DNA of 64,000 nucleotides from positions 23,795-87,794 of the forward strand of contig JALKBU010000093.1 in assembly GCA_023091735.1 (NCBI GenBank), read 5' to 3'. Under the pieces are notes generated by a model. It did no database searches. It was given only the letters and a program-made list of their open reading frames with translations, and was not told the DNA's origin. The position numbers and the translations under genes are program-made. This document shows positions 20,029 to 30,725 of the stretch, piece by piece. This DNA is from Trichomonas tenax (lineage: Eukaryota > Parabasalia > Trichomonadida > Trichomonadidae). Position 1 is the stretch's first letter. Each line of letters starts with the position of its first letter.

Positions 20029-22581
20029 TCTTGTTTTGCTCTGTTTGATACTTAAACATGCAATTTTAATCATATATTTCTTTGATATTTGATCAAAATA
20101 TGAAAACCTATTGTTAACCAATATCTAGCATATCACCGTAACAGCGGTTATGAATTTAAAAGAATTGTATACCGCGATGTCTTATTGATTAGCATTTTGT
20201 GGAAAAGATTCAATAATTATGAGAAAAGTCATACGATTCGTGGTAAATAACGACATCAAGCATTTTTGTGAATCAGAAAGTCTCATATCATTTGTTATAT
20301 TATTTGAAAAATTATAAAAACGAATATTGCTATGGATAATGTGTGTATTTGGTATATTTCAAGAGATAGAAACGTAAACAATCATTGGATGTTCAAATGC
20401 AGCTCATTGCTATCAAAGATCAGTCTCAGAAGCTAATACCAGATATATTTTAAAGTTATTCTAGTATTTCAATGGTAAAAAGCACGCTTAGATTTTGGCG
20501 TCATGATCTATAGTATTCGACATTCATCATTCATCATAAAAATGTTATGATGAATTTTCATACATTAATATAAGAGAACAATGATAATTATTGAGACATT
20601 ATTATAGAAATCTTACTGCATATTCTTATATATAAAGATAAACACAATGAAACCGATTTTGATTCTCCAGAGTAATATAAATCCATATACTTGACTCAAG
20701 AATTCGAGAAATATATTCCAATTAGTGTTTTCAAATGAAATTATAACACAAAAGTCTTTAGAAGTGGATTATTTTTGATAAAATTACTTAAAAAACCATT
20801 TTGTGATTTTAAAACTTGAAAGCTATCTTCTGCGACTTCAGGCAGAGCTGTTCTTGAGGAATTTTTGGATATTTTGAAAATTATGGTTATTGACATGTAA
20901 TGTTGTAAAGAGGTACCGAAATTTTAGATCGTTTTTTGATGGGGAATCATTAAGGTAGTATAATTGCATGTTTAAAATTACTTTAAAAGCCTTATAATGA
21001 CAATCGAAAATCTTGCCATGTAAATCGATTTTTTTGACAATCAAAACAATAAATGTGCATTAATCACACCACAGGCAGAAAGAATATTTGATTTTTTCAA
21101 AAGGTGTTTGCACTTCTTCCGCCCAGCCAATTTGTCCCCTGCTCATAGGGTAGATACTAGGCAACATATATAGTGTCCCTACCAAAATAGAAAGAATGTT
21201 ACTGTAAATTAGCTAACTTTCGTGAAGCGGAAAAGCTCCTCATTTTTTTAGCGATACAAGAAAAAAAATATAGTGAAAAATCTAAAATCTCAATTTTTGC
21301 CCTTCAAGAATGATTTCACGTGTTTCTAAATCGACAGATTCAACTGACAATACATATGAGATGTTTTATGCATATAAATTTTGTGAAACTCCTTAATCTT
21401 ATCGTTAATAGAAGATATTATATCCTGTTTTAAAAAGTTTATGCAAATCTACACTCACTTCCATTTTTCTCTTAGTTGTATTAACAATAAAGCGTATAAT
21501 AACAGAGTATTTACAAATGAACAAAATAATATTCAGATTTGAAATAGATTCGGCCTCTTCATCGTCTTCTTCTGATTTGTCATCCTCATTTAGATGAATA
21601 TGTCTGTATTCGGTGATAATTTGTAGATATTTCGAAGTCTGATCATGCTTCCACCTTGAGAAACCTTGAATCATGCTGCGACATCGTAGATGCAAGCAGA
21701 TAACGTTGCGTGAACTATATGTTTTGTTGCATCAAATGATTCGCTTGCAAAGAAGTCGTCACGACATTTGATAAAGGTAGGTCTAGAGGAGCGTTTTACT
21801 GATAGATAGACTCAACAATAGAAGGAAGTGGATTGTGTTATGATGACCAGTTCATGCTGCTCTTGTTTCAAGTAAAAAATGTAATTCTGACAAATTTTGC
21901 GTTATTTTTGTATTACAAATTGATTTTCTTCATATAATAACAGCGAAGGGATGAAATACACGTGTGTCTTCAACTAAATTTAATGTCAGAAAACGTCTAT
22001 TCCAACTTGGAAATAATTAGAAATTTTCATTGAGAGTCAATCCATAAATTTCACTACATCATATATTGCTGTATTGCAAATGTAGTCGAATCGTATAGTT
22101 GACATCTGAAGAATAAAATGTTGATATTTTGAAATCATTCAATTTACAATAACTTTAGCTAATATTCATATATGATAGTAAGAAAGTGAAGCCTTAATTA
22201 TCTTTTCAATACTGTTAAGATTGGCTGAGTAGATTTTTCTGAATGAAATGTCGGAAATGAATTGGATTGTTTGAGGGCATAAATGCAACCTCCATGATAA
22301 CAGAGGTATACGTAAGAAGTTTGAGTAAATTTAGACATCTTTTTGAAAAACACAATAATTATATAGGATGAAAGAAATTTCTTGCAACATTATGAGGCTG
22401 ATATGCTTACATCGATAGTTTTCTTTATCATCATGCCACAGAAGCCCATGAATGGATCGACAATAGCGAGTTAAGTAAGGAGGAAGACACCCGAAAAATC
22501 TGACAGGGTGTCAAAAAATAGTGCAAACACCTTTTTTTTCATCGACAAAATTTTGTGTTTACACTAATTTTTGTTGAGAAG
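20029..22581. other. Long intergenic region with a possible inverted-repeat element
   Basis: 2.5 kb with no supported gene. A 16-bp inverted pair, AAAAGGTGTTTGCACT at 21099-21114 and its complement ending at 22535, is flanked on both sides by TTTTC (21094-21098, 22536-22540). A weak acidic ORF on the minus strand lies at 21405-21674. The pair could mark a 1437-bp element but could also be chance. Confidence 0.3.
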
Positions 22582-25500
22582 ATGGATCTTGAGAATTCAC
22601 GAGTAGATCCATCTTCATATCCGAAACGATTTTATTTCTTTTCATATGTACTTAACAAAGAGCCGATGCTTCAGATAGTATCGAACGTTTTCGTGATTAT
22701 AAGTTACATTCAAAGTTTTATGGTCGCTTTTGTCCCATTAATTGTATTTTCAAATAGTACTGTGGACACGGATAAAGTCATTAGGCTAGTTTATATCTTC
22801 CTAGGATTCGTCGAAAGCCCATATAATTTACATTACGCAAAAATGTGGATCCATACATCTACAATTGCTTTCTTTTTGATAGCAATGACAACAGCGGTCA
22901 TGTGGCTGACATTTTCTCACGCTCGCAGAAATTCAAGAATATTTTTAAAATTACGAGGCTTGCTTTTTATTTTTGTTCCAAATAATATGTTTTACCAATC
23001 TGCTATGTTCATCGGAGCACAGCTAGAAGACATTGACATAACAAAATCTCGTTTTTCGCGAGTTTTTTTAGTTTGCGTCAACTTAATCAGCTTAACTATC
23101 GTTATTTTCTTCTCAATTAACATTTCCCCGCTAATTTTAAAGAATCCTGTCATGTCACCTTCATCAATGCCATGCAGATTATTTCCAGATTTTCATTTTA
23201 TGTTTCACGCACTTGCTGAATACGTTTATATAGTTCAAATACTGACGGTGCAAAACATGAATTTTCAATATTTTATCTGTGTGATTTTTGCAGCATATTC
23301 GATTTATGATTGTGTTAGAATTTGGAATATACCTTACGTTCATTATATAGACACAGCAGCAACAATTTCCTGCAATATAATTCATGCTACGACACTCCCA
23401 ATCACTTTAATTTTTTCAAAAAAGAATTATTCAGGCGTAATATTTATAATTTCATTGGTGTCATTCATTGGCATCATCATAGCATTCTATTTACTGCTCA
23501 GACATCGCGGAAAAAAGTACCTAGCATCTTTCACAAAATATCACACGATTCCACAAACAGATGATCAATGTCTCCTGTTGATCACAGAGGCAATAATCAA
23601 TAATGCGATAACGAAAGATTTGATTCTTGCATTGGAGCCAATTGTCGAAACATCAGGAAGAATTGATTTATTATCTACATTTCAATACATGAAAATTCTT
23701 CGTGTTGACACATCAGACTCATTCTATGGAATGAAGCACATTCTTCTGTCTCTAAATATGTTTAGAGATTTGAACCCACCACAGAGATATTTCATCTTTG
23801 AGTTAATCCACGCAATCTCTAAACGAGACACAGATCCTTTCTTACCACAGAACAACGAACTCATCCAGATGTACCAAAACTACGAAAATTGTTCATCAAA
23901 ATTCTGGGATTACATGATTCAGGGGAAATTGAAACAAGGCGTTCGTTCATTGATTGAACTCGATGACATTATCTCAGATTTCACAATGAACTTCATTTCA
24001 TATTATCACTTCTTCTCAAACAACGAAATGATCGATCAACTCAAAACAGAATTTATGGACAACGTTTCTCCGCTGTACACATGGGATTGCAACCGATCGA
24101 ATGAAGTTAGGATGACCGAGCTTCATTACCGATACGCGAGTTTCATCGCACGACCAGCAGGCGATGTTGCACGCGACATTTTTGGTGAGCGAGAGATCGA
24201 AAAATTTGTCAATGATGAATCACAGAAAACGCTTAATTTCAAGTTCAATATTCAACCGCATGTCAAGAAACCGCTCTCAAGTAGGACAAATTGCATATTT
24301 GTTCTCGACATTTTAATTTGCATCATTTTATTCATCGCCTGCGTCATATATCCATTCATGATCATTTCAAAATCAGATTATGCCACAGAGTTTCATGCAT
24401 TCTCTTCAAGTTTATCAAATCTTTCTGCAAGTTGGGCCGAATTATCTATTTTGATTGGCTACTCAACGAATCAGTCATTATACGAACTCAACACATTCGA
24501 AGCACAGCGGAAAATCGTTCCTATCAATACATCTGAAATGATATCAAGTGAATCATTATATCGAAGGATCAATTCAACAATCATCACATTAGTTCACTCA
24601 CTGAGACAGATTTTGATCAAGAACACATATTACACAACAGATGAGGCATTGACAAAAATCGGAAATATCATCAATGCCGACACTATCACATACGGACAGT
24701 ACGAAAACATCACCGAAGATGACATTTCTAATATGTCTCTCAAGACGATGATGCTATTCTATGGCCTTCATATTTTGCAGAATTTGGGTGGTTTAGATCC
24801 AGAAAAAGCGAACGAATCACAGCTTGTCGAAGAATTTCGAAGCCGAGGAATCACATTCACAACAGTTTCTCATCAAACGTTAACGCAGATCAGAGAAACA
24901 TTCCAATATATCGACTCATATGTCCACAACACTATTGGGGCAACGAGTATCTCGCCAACATATGTTCGAACATTCATCATAATTATCGCAGTATGCAATA
25001 TATTGAATCCATTCGTTCTTTTCTGGTTTCGTCATTCAGCGATCAAAGAAGTATCGAGAGCGTGCAGAGACAATTTCAGACCTAAAGTATTTGAGGAAGG
25101 ATATGAAATCGAAGAGTACGCAGCGGAAGTCGAAGAGTTTTCATATTCATCTGTCATTCCTAAATTGACGTGGTCTCTTTTGTTCTTCGTTTTGTTCAGC
25201 GGCTTCATGGTTGGTTTGTGGGAGATGATTTATGACAATTACTACGACGCATTCTCTATTCACGACACTATCATTGCGATTCACAGGATGTCCGTTCAAG
25301 CATCAATCACTATGGTTCGCGTTGCATTGGAATGGAAGAAGAATGCTACTACATGCAAGCAATCAGTTGAGGCATCAGATCAGCTGTTTAAGGACATTTA
25401 CAAATTTTGCATCGGGTTCAACGAAACACATATCAATGCGGAGCCTATCTTTAACGCGACACATTCTATCTACTCAGGGAAGATGCCTACATATGCAACA

Positions 25501-27024
25501 TTCCACGACTTTTACAAACTTATTTCGTTCGGCGGCCTGAATCGCGTCATTGCATACTTCACGAGGCACATCGCGATGGACATCTCACGAATTCTGTCAC
25601 CGATGACATCAAACGCGATGCACATTTACTTCAACGAAGCCCAAGAGAAATACACCCAAATTTTGTCATATTTAGATCAAGCGCTCATCGAGAAATTGAA
25701 TGACACGTACGTTCTTTGCTACATTTCAATATTCTGTTTCTTTATTGCTCTGTTCTCTCTTCCATTCATCTTCTGGATTCGATACATGAAAGTTGATGCA
25801 TTGAAGATCCAACTCGGGCGCTTGATTCTTGACCTTGACACTAATTTCATCACGAAGAACCAATGTTTGGTCGAGTACATCATCGGATCTAAGACGGGCG
25901 ATTTGCCATGGAGGAAAGGATCTCCGATCTTCGATATCCTGAACACGAGTGACACCGCGATTCTTATCATCAACGATCACAACTCTATCATGGCATTCAC
26001 TCGATGTGTTTCAGAGCTCTTCGCATACCAGCCTGAGCAGCTGATCGGACAGCACTACACTATGCTCTTCACGAACAAAGGAGAGCCGCCATCGAAGGCA
26101 CACGAGTTCTTCTTCTCAAGGATCTCAGACCTATTGACTATGTCAAACGGTTGCACATCAAAGATCATCACCGGTGTCACATCAGATGGCAAGTACATCA
26201 AACTTGATATCCACGCATGCGTTTTCGTTTACGACGGCATGAAGTTCATTTTGTTCCACATCAACAATTTAGGATCGATCTCCGAGTTTGAAGAAGCGAC
26301 AACTCTTTGCCAAGGCAAGATCATCGAGATGTTCGAGTCATCTATTCCTCTCCGCCTTTTCCCTCCATCAGAAGACGGGAGCAGAATCCTCTCACGAAAA
26401 TTCTTCGGCGGCACTATCGTCTTCTGCGCGTTAGACGGCACAGACATCATCAAGCAGTCACCAGATCAAGAATACGGCGTCTTAGAGAAAGTTGAGCCAT
26501 TCTTCTGCGGCAGCGAAGATGCAATCGTTTTGTCTAATACAGGTTCTTATGCATTGATCGTCTTCGGCAACGCTGACAACACGCGAATGCACAGAGTTCG
26601 AGGTCTCAAGTTCATCAAAGAATTCCTGAGCGATTCAGAGAAGACGTGCTCTCAAGTTTCAGTTATGATGAACATCGATCAATGCTTCGAAGTTGTTCAG
26701 TTCCTCCCACCATCAGTTCCTAAAGAATTCGACGGCAAAGAGATTCCTGCTAAAGACTCTAACATGTTCTGCCCATGGATGACGACAGACCCATTCATCA
26801 ACCAACTCAATGACTTCGGAACTATGCTCTCTGTCCTCCGGCCGAACATCGTCATCATGCAGGCAAACTTGAGCGAGCCACTTGAGAAGTATTGCAAGAT
26901 TATGCCCGTCACACTCGTCAACAACACTGAGCGATTTGTTGGTGTTGCCATCGAAGAGCTTCCAGATCCATACGTGATGCTCGAAGAGTTAACGAATGAC
27001 ACCACACAACAGAAGCAAATATAA
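22582..27024 (+). CDS. Large polytopic membrane protein with PAS domain (1480 aa)
   Basis: An uninterrupted frame from ATG 22582 (MDLENSRVDPSSYPKRF). The N-terminal 330 residues hold about eight hydrophobic helices. A soluble helical region follows (about 335-560, with IPQTDDQCLLLITEAI). Then come TM helices near 580, 800, 865 and 1060, separated by two extracellular-like loops rich in NxS/T sequons. A PAS-like domain at about 1120-1250 contains NTSDTAILIINDHNSIM and AYQPEQLIGQHYTMLF. The last 220 residues (GTIVFCALDGTDIIKQ onward) have the place and rough strand pattern of a nucleotide cyclase domain but no clear metal or base-binding motif. This architecture matches the large trichomonad PAS/cyclase (TmcB-like) family. 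It probably senses a signal at the surface membrane; catalytic activity is doubtful. Confidence 0.82.
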   Translation: MDLENSRVDPSSYPKRFYFFSYVLNKEPMLQIVSNVFVIISYIQSFMVAFVPLIVFSNSTVDTDKVIRLVYIFLGFVESPYNLHYAKMWIHTSTIAFFLIAMTTAVMWLTFSHARRNSRIFLKLRGLLFIFVPNNMFYQSAMFIGAQLEDIDITKSRFSRVFLVCVNLISLTIVIFFSINISPLILKNPVMSPSSMPCRLFPDFHFMFHALAEYVYIVQILTVQNMNFQYFICVIFAAYSIYDCVRIWNIPYVHYIDTAATISCNIIHATTLPITLIFSKKNYSGVIFIISLVSFIGIIIAFYLLLRHRGKKYLASFTKYHTIPQTDDQCLLLITEAIINNAITKDLILALEPIVETSGRIDLLSTFQYMKILRVDTSDSFYGMKHILLSLNMFRDLNPPQRYFIFELIHAISKRDTDPFLPQNNELIQMYQNYENCSSKFWDYMIQGKLKQGVRSLIELDDIISDFTMNFISYYHFFSNNEMIDQLKTEFMDNVSPLYTWDCNRSNEVRMTELHYRYASFIARPAGDVARDIFGEREIEKFVNDESQKTLNFKFNIQPHVKKPLSSRTNCIFVLDILICIILFIACVIYPFMIISKSDYATEFHAFSSSLSNLSASWAELSILIGYSTNQSLYELNTFEAQRKIVPINTSEMISSESLYRRINSTIITLVHSLRQILIKNTYYTTDEALTKIGNIINADTITYGQYENITEDDISNMSLKTMMLFYGLHILQNLGGLDPEKANESQLVEEFRSRGITFTTVSHQTLTQIRETFQYIDSYVHNTIGATSISPTYVRTFIIIIAVCNILNPFVLFWFRHSAIKEVSRACRDNFRPKVFEEGYEIEEYAAEVEEFSYSSVIPKLTWSLLFFVLFSGFMVGLWEMIYDNYYDAFSIHDTIIAIHRMSVQASITMVRVALEWKKNATTCKQSVEASDQLFKDIYKFCIGFNETHINAEPIFNATHSIYSGKMPTYATFHDFYKLISFGGLNRVIAYFTRHIAMDISRILSPMTSNAMHIYFNEAQEKYTQILSYLDQALIEKLNDTYVLCYISIFCFFIALFSLPFIFWIRYMKVDALKIQLGRLILDLDTNFITKNQCLVEYIIGSKTGDLPWRKGSPIFDILNTSDTAILIINDHNSIMAFTRCVSELFAYQPEQLIGQHYTMLFTNKGEPPSKAHEFFFSRISDLLTMSNGCTSKIITGVTSDGKYIKLDIHACVFVYDGMKFILFHINNLGSISEFEEATTLCQGKIIEMFESSIPLRLFPPSEDGSRILSRKFFGGTIVFCALDGTDIIKQSPDQEYGVLEKVEPFFCGSEDAIVLSNTGSYALIVFGNADNTRMHRVRGLKFIKEFLSDSEKTCSQVSVMMNIDQCFEVVQFLPPSVPKEFDGKEIPAKDSNMFCPWMTTDPFINQLNDFGTMLSVLRPNIVIMQANLSEPLEKYCKIMPVTLVNNTERFVGVAIEELPDPYVMLEELTNDTTQQKQI

Positions 27025-27348
27025 TTTTGTATTTTATTGTTTATTTTATAAATAATGTTATTGATTTTTTTATCTTCTTCAATAATCATATATCTATATA
27101 TATATCGAATGATGAATATATTCTGTTTCAAAAAATTTTATTATGATAAAACTATGATTCTCATATTATCAAAGAAATGACAAAATAATCAGTTAACGTC
27201 AGTATCGTTTAACCTTTATTTCCTTCGTTTCTTTTGCTTTTTCTACAATCGGATCGTTTTTGAGTATCAAATACTCAAAAAATACAACACATATTGAACT
27301 ATTATGCCATTGATCATCAACATCATTCGCTAATGGGGTGATTTTTAA
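27025..27348. other. Intergenic stretch
   Basis: AT-rich spacer after the PAS protein gene, containing AT-repeat sequence near 27090-27105; nothing else recognised. Confidence 0.4.
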
Positions 27349-28341
27349 TCCACTTCCGAATTCAATCATGAAAACTCTACCTTTTCACGGGAAAATGCTA
27401 TCGAAATCGCGGCTAATGACCGTCATTACGTTCATGATGTTCGATTTCTTAATTTGAAACAAAGGTCGATTTATTATTCTAGTTCAACTGGAGATCAGAC
27501 TCTTCTTCTTGTCGAACGAACTCTATTCAATAGCAACACTTTATCCTCAGGAGACGGAGGAAATCTATACTTTAAATCGACAGGCCAATGTGTCCAAAGT
27601 CGATGTTGTTGTTCGAATTGCTCACTTTATTCTCATGTTGGTGCTCATTCATATGTTTATGTGACCAAGAAGAATGATTCCAAAAGCTATATCAATCAGT
27701 TTTCCTTCTCAGATCTATATGGAACACCACATAGTGCATTTTTCCATTATTATGGTCAATCCGAAATTCATCAGATAAATATTACAAATTGTCGACATTA
27801 TCGTTGTTCATGCTTCTTCTTGAGATATCCAAACAATAACATTTCTATTTCAACATCAAATTTCAGAAACAATACATCTAGTGATGATCAAGGTATTTCA
27901 TTTACATTTTGTAATGGACATTCTACGAGAATATCACAATGTAATATTGTTACACAAAATTGTAGTGGTACATATGGAGTTATTTTTGTTAATAATGGAT
28001 TTGTCACAATTGATTCTAGTGTTATCAAAGACAATACATCAGGTGATAAAAGATTGTTTTATCCAGATGGAACTTCTTGGTTCTTTGTTACAAATTCATA
28101 TCTTGACAATCCAGGAGCTCCTAACACAATTGCAACAATCATAAATCCGATTTTTAACGACAATGAAGTTTATCTCATCCTTTTCTCTTCCGCTAACTGC
28201 AAAGTCGCGAACAATCGCATTGTTAAATATTTCGACTACACTCAGTGCGCCCTTCAGTTCTGCGGCACATTCAACGACAAACTCAACAAAGGTTATTGTG
28301 CCGATTCCATCCTCAAATCATACTTTATTCTTTTCATATAA
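27349..28341 (+). pseudogene. Beta-helix-like surface protein remnant, start lost
   Basis: The frame is open from 27349, after TAA 27346-27348, but has no ATG start. An ATG at 27369 lies in another frame and soon stops, suggesting a 5' frameshift or truncation. The product has many short strand-turn repeats with Asn/Ser/Cys/Gly (VTIDSSVIKDNTSGDK, ISISTSNFRNNTSS, GGNLYFKSTGQCVQS), as in right-handed parallel beta-helix proteins. It also carries a Cys-rich insert (RCCCSNC). There is no signal peptide in frame and no convincing C-terminal TM helix. Trichomonads have large families of such Pmp-like or polymorphic surface proteins. It could be an old partial copy or a gene with a missed upstream exon or frame error. 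Confidence 0.6.
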
Positions 28342-29085
28342 AACATCATTTTTTTTTATTTATTTATTTATTAAAGGCAATGGTTGTTTCCATATTTTTT
28401 GTCTAATATTTTTTTAGATCTCATTAAACAATTTTTCAAAATCTATGACATTATTAATATTTTCGGCGTTTTCTATAAAGTTATTTCATAAATCAACAAG
28501 CATTTTGATGTCCTGTGCTTTTTGACAAATAAACTTTATGATATGTCATGTAAAATTTTGTCATGTCAAATTGGTATGTAAACCAAAAAAATAATTTGGA
28601 GTGAGAGTTCGATATATCACTATTCTCATGTATGTGTATATAATGCCGAACTTTGCCGCGAAAATCTAATACCATGAGATATCAGTCTCGAAATGTAATG
28701 TGTTTTAATGAGTGATTAGAGTAGTATGATGTATGGCATGTGACGCAAAACTAAGAAAGGAGAGGAGAGCTAAGTAAAATCGAAAATTAAATTGATTCAA
28801 TTCACAAAATAAGATATTGAAGAATATTTCTGTTGTGGATGTCATGCGCTCTATGAATCTGTATTGCCGTCATATGATTGATGCCTCTACAAGCTCATGC
28901 AGCGGAGTTAGCCATTAAGGAGGCCAACATTTTTAAAAACTTGATTTTTTTGTGATAAAACCTTCGAATTTTACCGAAGATATATTTGGAAAAGTGAAAC
29001 TAAAGGGAAATGCTAAAAGTTAAGGCAAAAAGTTCCAGGAAAGTACAATAATACAAGTATATCGTCCTGTTTGATTTTAAATTAT
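28342..29085. other. Intergenic stretch
   Basis: AT-rich, no supported gene. Several short runs near 28540-28580 resemble TGTCATGTAAA-type sequences seen in repeat A. Confidence 0.35.
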
Positions 29086-29419
29086 GTGCTAAAAAGTCTA
29101 TGTCATGTAAAGTTTACATGACAGTTTTATAAAATGAAAAATAGCGAAATTTAGAGAAACTTGAGTTTTAAATAAGGTTATCATCCGGATATACATGAAT
29201 GTCGATAATATGAGGAAGTCAGTGATGGCATTTGCGGATATGACTCGTGCGTCATGATCCTCTAAAGCTATTTTTAGAAATTAATGAGATGGGGGTGTAA
29301 ATATTACCAGTTTTTTTAAAAAATGTCGCCAATGAGCTCGAAAATCAGACCCTTGCATCCAGACCGATAAGAGTTGCTCAACACTCAAAATACTTGAATA
29401 TTTGGTTTCCTTCACTATA
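29086..29419 (+). repeat. Dispersed repeat A, short copy
   Basis: Bases 29086-29370 match the reverse complement of 41721-42003 with only scattered differences, including the near-palindrome TGTCATGTAAA-G-TTTACATGACA at 29100-29123. Bases 29391-29419 match the reverse complement of 41340-41369. Between them, GTTGCTCAACACTCAAAATA (29373-29392) matches 41575-41594 in direct orientation. No coding potential is seen. It is a family member with a large internal deletion or rearrangement relative to the copy at 41.3-42.0 kb. Confidence 0.88.
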
Positions 29420-29596
29420 GTAGAGCATGGCAATACTGCAAAATGATGATTAGTAGAGCATAATTTAAAATCTCAAAAATTAGACGTTAAACTACTACTT
29501 TAAAGTGAAAATATCGAAATGAAATATATGATTTAATGACAATTACGCTTAAGTGAATATAAATGTTATATATAATATACATATATTTAATATCTC

Positions 29597-29943
29597 ATGA
29601 TTCCACAAACAGATGATCAATGTCTCCTGTTGATCACAGAGGCAATAATCAATAATGCGATAACGAAAGATTTGATTCTTGCATTGGAGCCAATTGTCGA
29701 AACATCAGGAAGAATTGATTTATTATCTACATTTCAATACATGAAAATTCTTCGTGTTGACACATCAGACTCATTCTATGAAATGAAGCACATCCTTGAG
29801 TTAATCCACGCAATCTCTAAACAAGACACATATCCTTTCTACCACAGAACAACGAACTCATCCAGATGTACGAAAACTACCAAAATCGTTCATCAAAACT
29901 ATAACATTGAAGCAAAGAGTTCGTTCACTTATTGGATTCAAAT
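29597..29943 (+). pseudogene. Duplicated fragment of the 1480-aa PAS membrane gene
   Basis: From 29599 the sequence copies 23547 onward of the PAS membrane gene. About 180 bases are identical before the first change. Internal deletions follow: about 56 bp removing codons for the LSLNMFRDLNPPQRYF region, and about 25 bp further on. Similarity fades near 29943 (about 23965 in the source). The flanks on both sides are unrelated. The frame is lost after KQDTYPF. It is a recent, dead, partial duplication 6 kb downstream of its source and in the same orientation. Confidence 0.9.
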
Positions 29944-30023
29944 TTTGATCATTGACACTTTATTTTGACAAAAAAATTTTATGTGACAAAAAATCTTGAA
30001 TGACACTTTTCTATAAAAAATAA

Positions 30024-30725
30024 ATGTCGAAAAAAAAGCGGAGTTCTGATATCACTCAAGAGTTGTCAGAACTTGCAGATTCTTTGCTTGATGTAGAGAA
30101 TTTCGATGATGTATCGAATGCTGATCTCTGCAACCTACAGATCTTTCTTCCACAGCAAATTCCGATTTTAATTCGAAGTTCAAAATACGTTGTAGCACGA
30201 AATTACTCAAGGCTACTCGATAAAGTCAAAGAGGAAATCACAATGCGCAGTGCATATATAGTTCCTGCGAAGAAAGAAGAATTTTCTCATCCAGAACTCG
30301 ACAAATATGATGCAGAGACTGATGAAAAAGTCAGAATCATCGAGGAAAGGATGATAAAGATGGACAAAGAGGTGATAAATGTTTGGGAGACACAATTAAA
30401 AGAACGTTATTTTATTCCATCTCCTGCAATTGCTGAAATGAGAGAACGTGCGCAACGAATGGAGGACAGAGGTGACATCGATGGCGCAAAGAAACTGAAA
30501 AGACAAGCAGTTGAACTAGAAAAAGCTGATAATCAACAAATGCAAACTGCTTACGATAAAGATCTTCATCATGCACGAATGGAATCAAAGAGGAAATGTA
30601 ATGTTGAAATTCTACGATTGATTAATTCAAGACAAGCAGCTCGTGAGCAATTATCAAAACAATTACAGTCAAAAGCACAAAAGAAACGCAAATCTAGTTC
30701 AAGGAAGACATATAGAGACGTTTAA
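30024..30725 (+). CDS. Helical, Lys-rich hypothetical protein (233 aa)
   Basis: A complete frame from ATG 30024 to TAA. The first 90 residues are a helical segment (SELADSLLDVENFDDVS, then PQQIPILIRSSKYVVARNYS). A long charged coiled coil follows (about 95-215). The C-terminus is very basic (KAQKKRKSSSRKTYRDV), which could bind nucleic acid or act as a nuclear signal. There is no TM helix or signal peptide. I do not recognise a named family. It lies 80 bp after the duplicated PAS fragment and is preceded by GACACTTTTC, which resembles but does not match the initiator. Confidence 0.75.
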   Translation: MSKKKRSSDITQELSELADSLLDVENFDDVSNADLCNLQIFLPQQIPILIRSSKYVVARNYSRLLDKVKEEITMRSAYIVPAKKEEFSHPELDKYDAETDEKVRIIEERMIKMDKEVINVWETQLKERYFIPSPAIAEMRERAQRMEDRGDIDGAKKLKRQAVELEKADNQQMQTAYDKDLHHARMESKRKCNVEILRLINSRQAAREQLSKQLQSKAQKKRKSSSRKTYRDV

